From positions 15,139,555-15,203,554 of the forward strand of contig NC_037093.1 of NCBI RefSeq assembly GCF_002994745.2: DNA of 64,000 nucleotides, in the 5' to 3' direction. The translations under genes and the position numbers were made by a program. This document shows positions 9,209-21,659 of this stretch, piece after piece. The stretch's first letter is position 1. Every line of letters starts with the position of its first letter. The notes below the pieces were generated by a model. The model saw only the letters and a list, made by a program, of their open reading frames with translations. It was not told where the DNA came from and searched no databases. This DNA is from Rosa chinensis (taxonomy: Eukaryota > Streptophyta > Magnoliopsida > Rosales > Rosaceae).

Positions 9209-11860
9209 ATGTTATGGGGTGAGGCAAGAGGCTGCGGTGGCATATGGTGCTCTTTGTGCTGTGGTTTGCTCAATTCCTATAACTTCAAATGGAAGACAGA
9301 ACCATGTTATGCTTGGGAGCTTGGTTGACCGCTTCATTGGTTGGGCGCTGCCGTTGCTTAGCAATATCAGCGCCGGAGATGGGACCGCGGAATTGGCATT
9401 GGACGGCCTGCGAGAGTTTCTTAATGTTGGGGATGTTGGCGGGATCGAGAGATATGCTTTGTCAATTCTTAAAGCGTGCCAAGTTCTTCTTGAGGATGAG
9501 AGAACCTCCTTGAGTCTGTTGCACCGCCTTCTCGGTGTTTTGACTTTGATTTCATTGAAGTTTTCTAGATACTTCCAACCTCATTTTCTTGACATTGTTG
9601 ATCTGCTTCTCGGGTGGGCGTTGGTACCGGACCTTGCCGAATCAGATAGAAGAATTATAATGGATAGTTTCTTACAGTTTCAGAATCATTGGGTGGGTAG
9701 TTTGCAGTTTTCTCTGGGATTGCTGTCGAAGTTTGTAGGAGACATGGATGTTTTGATTCAGGATGTAAGTCATGGAACCCCACAACAATTCCGAAGGCTG
9801 CTCGCGTTACTTTCATGCTTTTCAACAGTATTGCAGTCCACTGCTTCTGGGTTGCTGGAAATGAATCTACTTGAACAAATTACTGAACCCCTTAACAGAA
9901 TTATTCCTCGGTTGTTGGGATGTTTATCTATGGTTGGAAGGAAATTGGGTGGTTGGAATGGATTGGGGATTCATGGAAGTGTCTGACTCTGCTGGCAGAA
10001 ATTTTTTGTGAAAGATTTTCCACCTTTTATGCACTCGCAGTTGATATTTTATTTCAAAGTTTGGAAGTGGACAATAGCAACCAAGCAGTGGGAACTGGAA
10101 GAATTACCTCCTTCCAAGTTCATGGAGTTTTAAAAACTAATCTGCAATTATTATCCTTGCAGAAGTCTGGGCTTCTCCCAATCTCTGTGCAGAAAATACT
10201 GCAATTTGATGCTCCAATCTCTCAGTTGCGTTTGCATGTAACAGGCAGTTCGGCTGCCACTTATATATTCTTGCTTCAACACGAGAATAATGAAGTTGTT
10301 GAACAAGCACTGACTTCGTTAACAGAGGAGCTGGAGTTATTAAAAGGGATGCTGGAGAAAGCCCTGGGCCATGATGATGGGGTTCTCGAATGTTCTAAAA
10401 CATATTCAAAACATGAATTGTTTGCATTGATTAAATTTGATTTGAAGGTTCTGCTGTCATGTGTTTTCTTAAGTGGGGGTAATAATTATAGTTTGATTGG
10501 CCAACCAGACATTGCAACCCTATATCTTATGAGGTCAGAAAAGTTGGTAGGGTTTATTATTGAGAAATTTAATCCTTTTGACTTGCCTATTATGGAATAT
10601 GTGGATTTGCAAGTCAATGTTTTGAGGATGTTTGACAGGCTAACAGTAGTTAAGAAAAGTACCTGCTCTTTGTCATATCAGAGTAGTGGCAAATCATCAA
10701 TGGATGGTACCTCTGATAAATTATTTAATAGTGAGTCTTTGACCAATGAACATTCGGTTGTGGTTGTTGAGAATCTGAGAAATTACAGTCTGTTTTTTGT
10801 GAAAGCTCTCCATGCTCTTCTCCTCTTGCAGTTATTTAAAGTAAATGTGCTGGATTGGGTACAAAGATTTTGTGAGAATGTTATTGTTTTTAATGAGAAA
10901 TCAGACACAGAAACTTGTTTCTATGAAGTGTATGGTAATGATAGAATTATTGGGAGCGTGCTTTACTCAATTCTGGATGCTGCATCTGATAGGGAACCAA
11001 AAGTGAGGTCACATGTTGCAATAGTATTGGAGCTGTTACTACAGGCAAGGCTTGTACATCCTCTTTACTTTTATTGCATGGCTGAAGTGGTGTTGGGTAA
11101 ACTCGGTGATCCTGATAATGATATAAAAAATGCATTTGTTAGACTGCTTGCTATTGTTGTACCTACTACATTGTATGCATGTGGGCTTCATGATTATGGG
11201 ACATCTTCTTCATCTAGGGCCGGTGCTGTTCAGGTAGGCAACAGTTCGAACCTGCAGTGTAAGCAAGTGTTTTCCTTGAAGCAGCTCCCTCAGCAACTTC
11301 ACTCGCAACAACTAGTGAGCATATTGAGTTACATATCCCAAAGATGGAAAGTTCCTCTTTCTTCTTGGATCCAATGGCTTATTCATAGCTGCAGAAGTTC
11401 AAAAGACCTTGTTCCACGTCAACTGGAGGAAACAGGAAATGTTGCCACTGGTGTGTGGTTGGACATCAAAATGGATGATGGTTTTCTTGAAAAACATTGC
11501 TCAGTAAATAATCTGGCTGGTGCTTGGTGGGCTGTCCAAGAAGCTGCTAGATATTGTATTTCCACATGGCTTCAGACTAACCTTGGTGGGCCAACCCAGA
11601 CTTCTGCAGCACTAGAGCGAATGCTTTTGGACGTTGCGCACCTATTACAGTATGATAGTGAACAGACCTTTTGGAACTCGAGTATGATAGTCTTCTGGTG
11701 CTCATTTGCTACCAGTGGTTACTTTTACATTCATCAGGTCCTTGCAATAACTGAAGATCTACATGATGTTCACAGTCTAGGAAAGGAGGCTGCTGCAGTT
11801 CATCGTTCTCTTGTGGAAGACCTTTCAAACCTTTCCCTCATCCCATATTTAATGTTTTAA
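9209..11860 (+). pseudogene. SMG1: SMG1 pseudogene large exon (N-terminal HEAT-like region), frameshifted and internally deleted
   Basis: The exon begins after TTGCAG. The first frame runs to 9986 and contains YFQPHFLDIVDLLLGW and GTPQQFRRLLALLSCFSTVL, typical of the SMG1 N-terminal domain. A single-base loss near 9950 moves the frame, which then stays open to 11860 with SWKCLTLLAEIFCERFSTFYA onward. Around 11,665, after LLDVAHLLQYDSEQ, the text switches to WCSFATSGYFYIHQV and HRSLVEDLSN, residues that belong near the C-terminus of the intact protein. More than two thousand residues, including the kinase domain, are therefore missing. The frame then reads a few non-family residues to the stop because no splice donor follows LSN. 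Confidence 0.88.
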
Positions 11861-12402
11861 CATCTTTGTTTTTAACTTTTTATGTTTTTTCTTTTTTTTT
11901 CTTGTTCTTTTTGTTTTTTGGTTTTTGTTTTTCTTTGGTGTTTGCTGATTGTAGTTTTATTTGTTCCTGGTGTTCAGGATGATAATTGTTTCTACATAGT
12001 ATGATTTACTACGTATGTTGATAGCCACCTCTATTAGTAATTTCCGTATAATATGCGAATAATACATGCACTGATATATTTTACGTACTTCATATTTTTG
12101 AACGGTATTCATTAAATTTTCCATACTTTTCATTAAAAAAAGTAATATAAATGTATTATAACAATTTTTTTTATACTTTTTTTCCCTTATTTTACACATC
12201 ATAACACAAAAATGATATTAAATTAATATTTTAGAATTTAAAAATTTGTTGATTAATGAATTAAAAATGCTTTGCTGAACTTTTCAGTGAACTATTCAAT
12301 GACATTGTCTGATAATACACATGTATTTTTCTTGTAGTATACAAGTCCCGTACTTTATTAACTATGACCGCCATATATGCTGTTTGTTTACATCTTGGGC
12401 AG

Positions 12403-14499
12403 GCAGATGCAATTCTTCTTCCACTGGAAACAGTATTGTCCAAAGATGTAGCGGCTATGACTGATGCTATGTGTAGGGAAAGAGACACCAAGATGGAAAT
12501 ATCTCCGATTCATGGACAAGCCATATACCAGTCTTATTCTTTAAAAATCAGGTATTCTTTAAAAATCTGGGAGGCCAGACCTTAGATCCCTTGGTGCTCT
12601 CACTTACTTCATCTGTGATGGGACTCTATTCTATGTTGACCAGGCTTGCACGAACTGCAAGTCTCCATTCTGGGAATCTTCATAAAGTATATAGTCAGCC
12701 TTGTCATATATATATTGATATCAAATAGAATAGCATGTTTAGCTAAAAACAAACTCTTTCTCTTTTATCTCTTATAGGCTCTCTAGGAGAAAGCCAGGAA
12801 GTAGAATTGCCAGTAACTGATGTATCAAGGCCAGATCTTGCTGCTGATGCTGCTGGATTTGATGACAAGGAGAGAGAGAACCTCTCCGTGTCAAATGGTG
12901 AGAGTACCAAAGATTTCGTTGGCGTTGGACTTCCTTTGGAAAATAAAGATGGTTATCGCCACCAGATAGTATCTGCAGTAGTAGTACAGATTCTGGCATT
13001 ACCTTGGCTGAAATGAGTCTTCCAGGTAGCTTCAATGATGAATAAGATATAAAGCAACAGCTTTTGCATGGACCTAGTAGCAGAGATGCTATAGATTTTC
13101 CAAATATCACCCCTTACTCTCAAGCTGATAGCCAAGAAATGTTGGATTCTCTGCACAGATCAAAATTTACAGAAGCAGATAACACTCGTATTGGTTCTTT
13201 CAAGTCAACACCTAATGAATATCCACTGGCTCCAACATCACCAAGTGATGAACCTGTCCGTGTCTGTCCTGATACTTCACGTCCTTCTAACAGGAACAGA
13301 GAGGTGGTGTTTGGGGGTAAAGATGAAATATCCTCACTGAACAAGGTTATAATTAAAGATGAAACTCGTGACGCTACACATGCTTCGAGTCGAGTGGGCA
13401 GGGGTAAGCATGCTTATCCCATAAAATCTTTTACCTGCACTGTCTGTTTTTCCGTTTCTCGTTAGTGTCTATATTTGCTGTTTCTATCTAGCCCTTGCTC
13501 ACCAAAAGTGCTTACCTTGGTATTATTTTGCTCACTTTTTTTGTTTTTTTAATTTATTTTTTCTTCATTTTTTACATATATTTGGAATAAAAAACACAAT
13601 TAATCGGTTAATTAAGTGGCAAAGATGATTATGGAGTATTGGATGGCATCAAGTGCTAAACTAGTATGCGCATTACGAGATTAAAAATATTCGTCAATGA
13701 GTTGAGAGGGAAGGAAGTGGACAGCAGTTCTTTCTGTTGTCGGGTTTGAGAAACTTCAGCTCAATGATAAGGAGCAAGTATAATCCCAATGTTCCAGTTC
13801 AATTAGCCATTCAAGGGGTAGAAGGAGAATTAATTTAACACGGGGTGCAACAGTAGATCACTTGGTTTACGAAGGCTAACTTTCCTTGTCCAACTCTTCT
13901 ATGCTTACATTTTGTTCTTCCCTCCGTGTAACAAATTGTGGAATACTTAATTTAAATCAAGATTCCATCTCCCAGGACATGAAATTAGTTGTGAAAACTT
14001 TTTGGTATGTAAATTTTACATTTACAGGGCAAAATGTATTCCGCTGAGAAAATAGAAAATGAGGATGGGGGAATGATAGTTCTATTGTAATGGGACATGA
14101 TGAATATAACTTTATTTTTTGGGCGAAGTGTAAATATTCTGCGTCAACTTTTAATCTATGATGATGCATAATTGCTCTCAAGTCAGTCTTACTCTTGCCA
14201 TACCTTATGTGTGTATATTTTGGTCTTTTTACTAGGTAAAAACCCTTGTGCAATGTCAGTCTTGAGACTAGTTCAGATGAAACTAGATGGTCGGGATATA
14301 TCTGAAAACAGGTAACTGCTTCTTCTGGAGATCTTATTATGTTAGATTGTTGGTAAATGGTAATAATTGATATGACTGTGGACCTTTGTGTATTCTCAGA
14401 GAAATCAGTATCTCCAAACAAGTGGACTATCTACCTAAGCAAGCCACTAGTGCAGACAATCTTTGCAACATGTATGAAGGTTGGACACCATGGATTTGA
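12403..14499 (+). pseudogene. SMG1: SMG1 pseudogene C-terminal exons including FATC domain
   Basis: Four exons can be traced. The first, 12403-12686, begins ADAILLPLETVLSKDVAAM and contains SPIHGQAIYQSY, a 15-18 bp internal duplication and a small deletion near 12,575. The second, 12778-13403, carries SRPDLAADAAGFDDKEREN and ADSQEMLDSLHRSKFTEAD, with TAA at 13043 replacing a glutamine codon. The third, 14236-14311, reads AMSVLRLVQMKLDGRDISEN. The fourth, 14400-14499, reads QVDYLPKQATSADNLCNMY and ends EGWTPWI-stop. The last two form the FATC domain that closes PI3K-like kinases, and they look intact. Introns keep GT...AG ends, including a long one at 13404-14235. Confidence 0.88.
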
Positions 14500-16865
14500 A
14501 CTTGTGAAGCTGCTGCCTTCTATATGTATGAGGCGTATTAATTTAGAATGGGGTTGGTTAATTCGTTTTTGCCTTGCAAAATCAGAGAATTGAGAATGGA
14601 GCTTCTTACACTGGGCAAGGCATTAATTGCTTCAGCAATCCCATCTCTTTTGGCTTCACATCTCCTGTTCATTTAAATGAGCAATGGTGATTCGTAAGAA
14701 ATGGCCGTCAATGTCTAATAGCTGCAGTTGTTGGTGATATCTGGTTCATTAAACCTTCCCCTTTCTAGAATGGCCAGCTATGTCTTTAGGTGGAGGATAA
14801 CTTGAAATTTTTCAAGTGTTATCTTCTAAATTGTGGTACCTTGGGTGAGATTATACATGTGGCTTGAGAAGCAGTCTCGTGTGGAAACTCGTGTTAGTTT
14901 GTATTTGGTGGTTGCTAAGCTGTCTTCCCTGCTTTAATGCCCTATAAAGATGGAACAACTTTCCAGACACCATTGTGGCAGATGGCAGGAGAATGCCATG
15001 TGAAGCACTTCGAAGAAGATTTCGGATTTTAGCAGCAAGCTGGCTTAGGAGTCTGTATCACAAGTTTACTACCATTGTGAGTGATTACTGTTTGTCCTCT
15101 TCTACCATGCTTAGTTATATTTTCTGGCATTGTTCTTTAGTGTTCAATGGGTAATACATCTTTAGCCAGGTTGTCCGGTTCTTTTTGGCAATTACTGATC
15201 TGAGGATGTCTTCCTCATTTTGTCGGCAATCAGCTCACTTTTTCACAGGTTGTATTTGGTTTAGAAGATCTTACCTCGCATGGAGGAATATCAAAAGTAT
15301 CAAAATCCACAATATAGGAAATTCTTAATTTCGTCAATGGCATTTGTCGACCAGCTCTTCCTTTTCGCTCTGGGAATCTCTTTTTTGATACTGGCCGGGA
15401 AAGTTCAACATCTTTTCTCTTTCTACTTTTGGAATAGTAAGTTAAGAATGTAGCTCTTATTAAAGAGAGATCAATTGCTAAATAAGGTTCTCTGATAAAC
15501 TAGTATTCAGTCCTACTCTGTGATATACCTTTTACATTTTAAGTTAATGGAACAAAAACGGATTTCAGCTGCTCGATCCTCTGCTACTTAATATATAAAC
15601 TTTCTATACTAGTGTAGTTTTCTCTTCTCCAATATAGATTTACTGTTGTCCCTTATTATCTGCAGAAATTCAAACTGCAAATAAAAATAGACTAATATAT
15701 TTTCGGTCCAATTTATTACAACTGATATTTTAGTCTCAAGTATGTCCTAGGTAAATTGGTAAATCCAATCCGTTGGTCCAAAAAGAACTCTTTATCTTAT
15801 TGTAAAGGAATTTTTTTTTATTAGTCTTGGACTGGAGGGCAGTGAAGAAGTAAAGTATAACTTTCTTGGTAATGACTAATGCCACTGTTTTCTCCATTCA
15901 TTCTTTAAAAATGGTAATACTACTAGCTTGCTGTGGTTTCGGACTTTTTAAACTTTGGATAAGAATCAAGAAACTAGACACATCACGAAACCGACCAATG
16001 TGGCCGGGAAATACATATTTCTTCTTGTGCCTGTACTGTGTGCATGCTTCTTATATAATTATCGACGATAACTAGTTCCTATATCTTCAAAACAATCCAA
16101 GTTTCAGAACAATATCTCGCTCTCTAATTTCAGAAGTACTTGAAGTTGAAGATTTCTCTATCTTTGATCTACACTTGATGAAGATTTCGAGTCATGTCTG
16201 TGCTGGTGGATATATGGAGTAAAGAGACCAAGGAGCAGAGCCAGAAGGATCAAACCCTTTCGTGGAATGCCTCGGCCTCATCAAGCACTGATGTTGGGGT
16301 TGACCAAGAGAAAGGAGGGATGAGCTCGTCAACCTTGTTAGCTCCTGTTTTCTGCCGAGTTGTGCGTGTCAACTCACTTTTGACACGCTGTTCGTCTGAA
16401 GCCTTTGTTACCATGCTTGTGGAGCGGTTTAGCCCTTGAAGATGTGAAGTTGTTTCATTTTTGCTCGACTTTGTGCTAAGATTTGCAACAATGAAAGTAC
16501 ATATGGTATGTTTAAGACCCCATAGAACGTCCCAGTGTGATATTGTGGAATTATTGACTTGAGAAAACCAGTCTGAACTATGTAATTAAGTCAACACTAC
16601 TCTAACAAACCAATTAAGCTAGCTAATTACTGGAATTATACAACTTCACTTGACAGAAAACTAAAAACAAACAATCCAGTACTATAAGAAAAGTAAGGCA
16701 GAGGTGGCTCGTGGTAGACACTTCTGTTTAAGAATTAAGATAGGGACCTAAACAATTGCATTCTTTACAAAAAGCTGCATTCTTTACAAAAAGTTTGCGG
16801 CCATTAGCCATTCTTTACAAAAAGCTGTTCTTTACACTTGTGTCTGTCTCCCACTTTCGCTGAAG
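14500..16865. other. SMG1 3' flank and intergenic sequence
   Basis: The stretch 14,500-15,420 is the former 3' flank of SMG1. It is the source-like version of sequences that recur near 21,960, 23,100 and 50,400. A short frame at 16194-16439 (81 codons, MSVLVDIWSKE...) has no family I recognise and no visible exon structure, so it is noted only as a possible small or decayed gene. No transposon ends or RNA genes were recognised. Confidence 0.5.
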
Positions 16866-17046
16866 GTGCCAGGAAACTGCTTTGCACATTGCCAAACCGA
16901 AAGGCCGGATCCGATATATATACATATAACAAGAGATATAGTCCTTAACAGAACCACTGTGCCAGGAAACTGCTGTGCACATTGCCAAACCGAGAGGCCT
17001 GATATATATACATATAACAAGAGGTATGGTCTTCGACAGAACCAAT
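16866..17046 (+). repeat. Tandem duplication (2 x ~90 bp) upstream of the TNL gene
   Basis: The block beginning GTGCCAGGAAACTGCTTTGC (about 16866) recurs at about 16962 with a few changes. Both copies run through CACATTGCCAAACCGA and an ACATATAACAAGAG segment. The second copy ends against the SINE target duplication. This is the proximal upstream region of the resistance gene, so the duplication may alter its promoter or leader. Confidence 0.8.
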
Positions 17047-17053
17047 ACCATCC

Positions 17054-17213
17054 ACCCATGTGGGTTTGGCCGAATGTTAGCAGGCTCCTCAGTGAGGTCC
17101 TGCGTTCGATGCTCCGCATGTGTAAAGAACCCGATGGGGAAAGCTTTAACCTTAACCCCTCTCCGGCTCGGAGAGGTGACACTCCCTGCCACCTTTCTTC
17201 TATCAAAAAAAAA
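17054..17213 (+). mobile_element. SINE with 15-16 bp target-site duplication
   Basis: A body of about 160 bp is flanked by the direct repeat GAACCAATACCATCC at 17039-17053 and 17214-17228, extended by one more A on the left in both copies. It ends in an A-rich tail. Internal RNA polymerase III signals are visible: an A-box-like TGGCCGAATGT at 17067 and a B-box-like GTTCGATGCTC at 17104. Length, tail, box spacing and long TSD together identify a tRNA-derived SINE. It lies only about 60 bp before the ATG of the TIR-NB-LRR gene, in its leader. Confidence 0.88.
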
Positions 17214-17274
17214 GAACCAATACCATCCTAAATTCTTTCAATTCAGCCTCCTCACTCATCCTCAATCAAACACC

Positions 17275-20265
17275 ATGGATCTGAGCAAACCTCAATTCGG
17301 AGCCTCTTCCTCTTCTTCTTCCACCCATTCGTTCACACACGATGTCTTTCTGAGCTTCAGAGGTGAGGATACGCGCTACAATTTCACAGGCCATTTGCAC
17401 AGCAATTTGGTTAACAAGGGAATTAAGACCTTCATAGATAATGAGCTTACAAGAGGAGAAGATATAAGAAAGGAGCTCCTGGAAGTAATTGAAGGATCAA
17501 GGATTTCCATTGTTGTATTTTCTGCCAACTACGCATCTTCAAAGTGGTGCTTGGATGAACTTGTCAAGATCTTTCAATGTAAAGAATCCAAGCAACAAAT
17601 CGTTTACCCAATATTCTACAAGGTAGATCCGTCGGATATACGACACCAGAAGGGCCAGATTGGTGAGGCAATTGCTCAGCTTAGCAAATACAAGGATAAC
17701 TTAAAGAAGGTGGAGAATTGGAAGGCAGCTCTAACACAAGCAGCAACTTTGTCTGGGTGGCACATCTTGGATGGAGGGTATGTATATTCAATCTCAAGCA
17801 TCTCAACTTTATAATGCAGATTTTAACACATTCCGCCTTTAGCAGATCGTTAACTTACTTAACAGATTACATAATGTCTAATCTTGCCCATGCCTCAATT
17901 GTTTCACTAACTAATGGACTACAATTAGAGTATAATCTTGAATATGATTTAGTCCGTCATTGATCCGTCCCCTAAAAAACTAGACATGTAGGAAAGTTTA
18001 AACTAAATGTTTCATATGCTTTTACATTTGCAGACTTGAAGCGAATGTCATTGATCAAATTGTTAAAGAGATAGCAACCAAAATAATGAAATGCACCCCT
18101 TTAGATGTGGCATCATATCCTGTTGGAATAGAATCTCGTGTGGAAGACATACTTAAACTGTTAAATGTAGAGAAAGACGCTCCTCACATGGTAGGGATAT
18201 GGGGAATTGGCGGACTAGGAAAGACAACACTTGCAAAAGCTGTTTACAATTCAATTTGCCATAAGTTTAAACATAGTTGCTTCCTGGCAAATGTTAGAGA
18301 AGAATCACTTTCATATGGAGGTCTTGTCAAGCTACAGAAAAAATTTCTTTCTAAGATTATAGAGAGGAATCCACCTAATGTGACCGATGTGGATGAAGGA
18401 ATCACTGTGCTGAAGCAAAAACTAAGCCAGAAAATGGTTCTCTTAGTTCTTGATGATGTGGACCAATTGGAACAGTTAAGAAAACTTGCTGGAGGGTGTG
18501 ATTGGTTTGGTCCAAGAAGTAGAGTTATCATAACAACAAGAGACATGAATTGCCTAAGTGCACATAAAGTCAATTCAATATATGAGGTCAAGGAATTAAA
18601 TCATCAAGAAGCTTTAGAGCTCTTTAATTTCTATGCCTTCAAAAAAAATATATGTCCGGATGATTTTTCTAAACTTGCAACTGATGTAATACGTTATGCT
18701 AAAGGGATTCCGTTAGCTTTGGAAGTTTTGGGATCAGATCTATGTAGTAAAAATAAGGATGAGTGGAAAGATGCATTAGAGTATTACAACAAATATCCTA
18801 ACCAAGACATTCAACAAGTTCTCAAAAGAAATTACGAGGCATTGGAGGATCAGATGAAAGAAGTTTTTCTTCATATTGCATGTTTCTTTAAAGGTCAGAA
18901 ACAAGGCTATGTGATAAATGTCCTACAATGCTGTGACCTCAATCCTATGTATAGTCTCAAAGTCCTCGTAGAAAAGACCTTAATTAAAATTGTGAAAGAC
19001 AGTGACAATGACGATGAGATTTGGATGCATGACCTTCTAGAAGACATGGGAAAAGAAATTGTTCGACAAGAGTCTTCTGATGAGAAAGGACAACGCAGTA
19101 GACTGTGGCTATATGAGGATGTTCGCTACGTCCTTGAGGAAAACACCGTAAGTGATATTTAAATTATTTAGCTTTATGATATTTAATACATCATCCCTTA
19201 TAAAATCTTTTTTTTTTTTTGTGAAAATCCCTTATAAAATCTTGAAGAATTTTAAAATTGAATGAAAATATTTATTATGAGAAGAAGTTGCTTAATTTAA
19301 TGCAATTGTTTATTAGGGAACGGAGAAAATTAAAGGCATCATGGTAAGACGTGGCTATTCACAACTGATAACGTTGAACGCCGGAAGCTTCACAAACTTG
19401 AAAAATCTTCAAATTTTTATAGTCGTTGATCTGACATTTCGTGGAGATGGCGTGGATTATCTACCCAACCAGTTGAGGGTCCTCGACTGGATGCATTGTT
19501 CATTACGATCGTTGCCAACGAATTTTAATCCGACGAAACTTGGTATGCTGCACATGGGTGGGCCCTGCACGACTCCACTAGTGAACGAGGGATTGAAGGT
19601 ATTTGAAAGAATATATTTGATCACTTTTTATACATATTTTAACTTATCGATCAATTCAACCTTTTTTTTTTTTTTTTTTTTTTAAATTTTATTTTTGGGT
19701 TCTCTTTCTCCCATGCAAACAGAATCTGCGAAATTTGAAATCTCTCAAATTGTCGGACTGTGATGGCCTAACAAGAATTCCCGACTTGTCTGGATTAACA
19801 AACTTACAGTATTTGGAGCTATTTAATTGTGATGATTTAGTTGAAGTTCATCCTTCGGTTGGCCGTCTCGATAAGCTTGTCTTTTTGGAACTCAGCAGTT
19901 GTGCAAAGCTGCAGATGTTTCAAGAGAGGATCAACTTGAAATCTTTGCAAACTCTGAATCTCTCTGGTTGCCCGCTTAAGTTCTTCCCTGAAATCGAGGG
20001 AGACATGAAGTCTTTGGCATTTCTGGATCTCAGTAAGACTGCCATCAAAGGCTTACCTTGCTCTGTTGGAAACCTCACTGGCCTTAAATTCTTGATTCTA
20101 AATTGGTGTCGTAATCTTGAAAATGTACCATCGAGCATCTTCTATGGATTGCAACGTCTGGAGTATCTTGATCTTGGGGGCTGCTCTAAGCTTGTTACAT
20201 TTCCAACAAAGTCAGAATCACTTCCTCCTCCACCGGTCTTTCCAACTAACCTCACTTATGTGTGA
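17275..20265 (+). CDS. TIR-NB-LRR (TNL) disease-resistance protein, C-terminally truncated
   Basis: Four exons join in phase: 17275-17777, 18034-19147, 19317-19598 and 19723-20265, giving about 813 residues. Exon 1 is the TIR domain (FLSFRGEDTR; SSKWCLDEL, whose glutamate is the family's NADase residue). Exon 2 is the NB-ARC: P-loop GIGGLGKTTLA, kinase-2 VLLVLDDVD, RNBS-B SRVIITTRD, GIPLALEVLG and MHD in WMHDLLEDMG. Exons 3-4 give the LRR linker and about six LRRs. Start: the ATG in CACCATGG gives the usual short Ser-rich leader before the TIR domain. Such proteins detect pathogen effectors and signal cell death. The frame stops at 20263-20265 because about 76 bp present in the paralog at 49196-49272 are missing. 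The C-terminal part therefore lies out of frame at 20262-20972. It could still act as a truncated TNL, or be a recent pseudogene. Confidence 0.88.
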
Positions 20266-20972
20266 GTTTTTGTTGGTCATTGGAAAGAATTTCAAAGCTG
20301 TCAAGAATTTTGGAGGGTAAAGATTCAAAAATGTTCGGTTGGTTGGACTTGACTGATTGCCAGAGATTCTGCGACAATCTGGCTCGTGGAGTGGTATCAG
20401 AGGTCGAAGTTGACAAGCGACTATTTCATCTGGCCAAGAAGAGAAAGAAGATGACATCATCACCATTCGCGGGAACCAAAGAATTGATGGGAGAGGAAGA
20501 GAAATTGACGGCTCTGTTGACTCTTTTTTTCTCCTGTGCGAAATCTGAAGAATTCCAAGTAGAATTTTCTGCACGTGCTCCGCTTCCAAACTGGTTCACC
20601 TGCCGTCAGGATGTGAATTGGGATGTGAATAGTGAAGTGATAAATAAAGAGCATGAGTTTTGCATTGAAATTCCTCAAAACTCCAATTGGGACAACAAAG
20701 GGTTGGTTCTCTGTATTCAATGGCGTTCTTTGGCGCGCTCTCGTCATTCTGTTTACATCAATGGAATAAAGTTTGATGAGAAAATGATGTGGCCTTCTAC
20801 AGTGTGGGTGCACTATATTCCATTCGTTACAGTAATAAGGAGGTTGAGTGACTGTGGGATGCCGCCACCTGATATGTTTCGAGTTATGTTTCGTCTTGAA
20901 TATGAATATACACGCACAAGCCCTTCGGGGAGAAGCTGGGGAGTCCACCTGATCGATGATTGGTGGGTGTAG
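20262..20972 (+). pseudogene. TNL C-terminal part (post-LRR C-JID domain), out of frame
   Basis: This 236-codon frame overlaps the stop of the upstream LRR exon by four bases. It continues the LRR text (WSLERISKLSRILEGKDSKMF) and then gives a post-LRR domain with LPNWFTCRQDVNWDVNSEV, LCIQWRSL and the closing GRSWGVHLIDDWWV. The ending resembles the C-terminal jelly-roll (C-JID) domain of TNL proteins, where a GVHL motif is common. It is separated from the LRR only by the 76-bp deletion, so it is the native C-terminus made unreadable. An independent gene is unlikely because no start context is visible. Confidence 0.82.
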
Positions 20973-21659
20973 GCCGATGGCAGTCCAGCTGACTTCCAGT
21001 AGGGCCATTATCTTTCTCTTTTTGTGTGTTTTGAGGCTTCTTTTATAGCCTACTATATATCATTCTCAAAATCAAAATCATATTTGAATCAGAAACGCAT
21101 TCTGTTGTCCAGGTACAAAACACTTACCTCGGAAGAACTACTCCTTTGAAAACATGATGCTCGATCATCATCATACAATGTTAAGGTACTCATTCCCTGT
21201 CCCTGAGATAATGGCACGTACATATGGTGTGTATATATCATATATTGTTTCTAGTTCTGAACTTGCCATGTGTAGCAGAACTAGTCTAGTTTGAACACTA
21301 AAACTTTTCTGAATTTCCTCGACTTACTTGGTTCAGGAGTTCAATCTAGAGAAAATGATTGAGTGAGTCTTTGGAATCAAACCGCAATGGAGTTGATGAG
21401 ACCTACACCGAGGGTCTCTATGTCTGAATTCCTTGTCTGTTCCAGAGCAGTAAAGACGCACACATTGATCAATATTTCAGAAATAAAAGCAGAGGTACGC
21501 AAAAAGCCTTACACTTGAACCGATCTTTTGGTTGAAATCACGTTTTAGCTTGGCTTAATTTAGATCTGCTAGTAACAATTATTAAGTGGGCTGCTTATAA
21601 ATTGCTCAAGATTGTATTTGGTAATTGGACCTACTCTGCACTATGTTTGTAGCCTTTGA

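Larger units (their letters stand above)
6909..14499 (+). pseudogene. SMG1: SMG1 (PI3K-like kinase of nonsense-mediated decay), pseudogene lacking the kinase region
   Basis: In intact form this gene encodes a very large (about 3,700-residue) phosphatidylinositol-3-kinase-related kinase that phosphorylates UPF1 in mRNA surveillance. Here the start (ATG 6909, MQGLHH) is followed by TAA at 6927 where a Q codon is expected. A hAT element splits exon 1 at 6988-8745. One-base shifts lie near 8795 and 9950. An internal deletion near 11,665 fuses roughly residue 900 to the pre-FATC region, small indels lie near 12,550-12,580, and a TAA sits at 13043. What survives is the N-terminal helical-repeat part and the C-terminal tail ending GWTPWI at 14499. 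The FAT and catalytic regions are absent. Splice boundaries remain readable, which argues for a decayed genomic copy and not a retrocopy. A functional SMG1 presumably exists elsewhere in the genome. Confidence 0.9.

Noticed and set aside
17060..17120. Possible tRNA gene, because A and B boxes are present
   Set aside because: No cloverleaf could be formed, and the long TSD and A-tail show it is a SINE.
16815..17231. Overlapping frames on both strands upstream of the TNL gene
   Set aside because: They run through the tandem duplication and the SINE. Reading is explained by those repeats. The TNL start is the ATG at 17275, and longer upstream extension (from 16975) is not needed.
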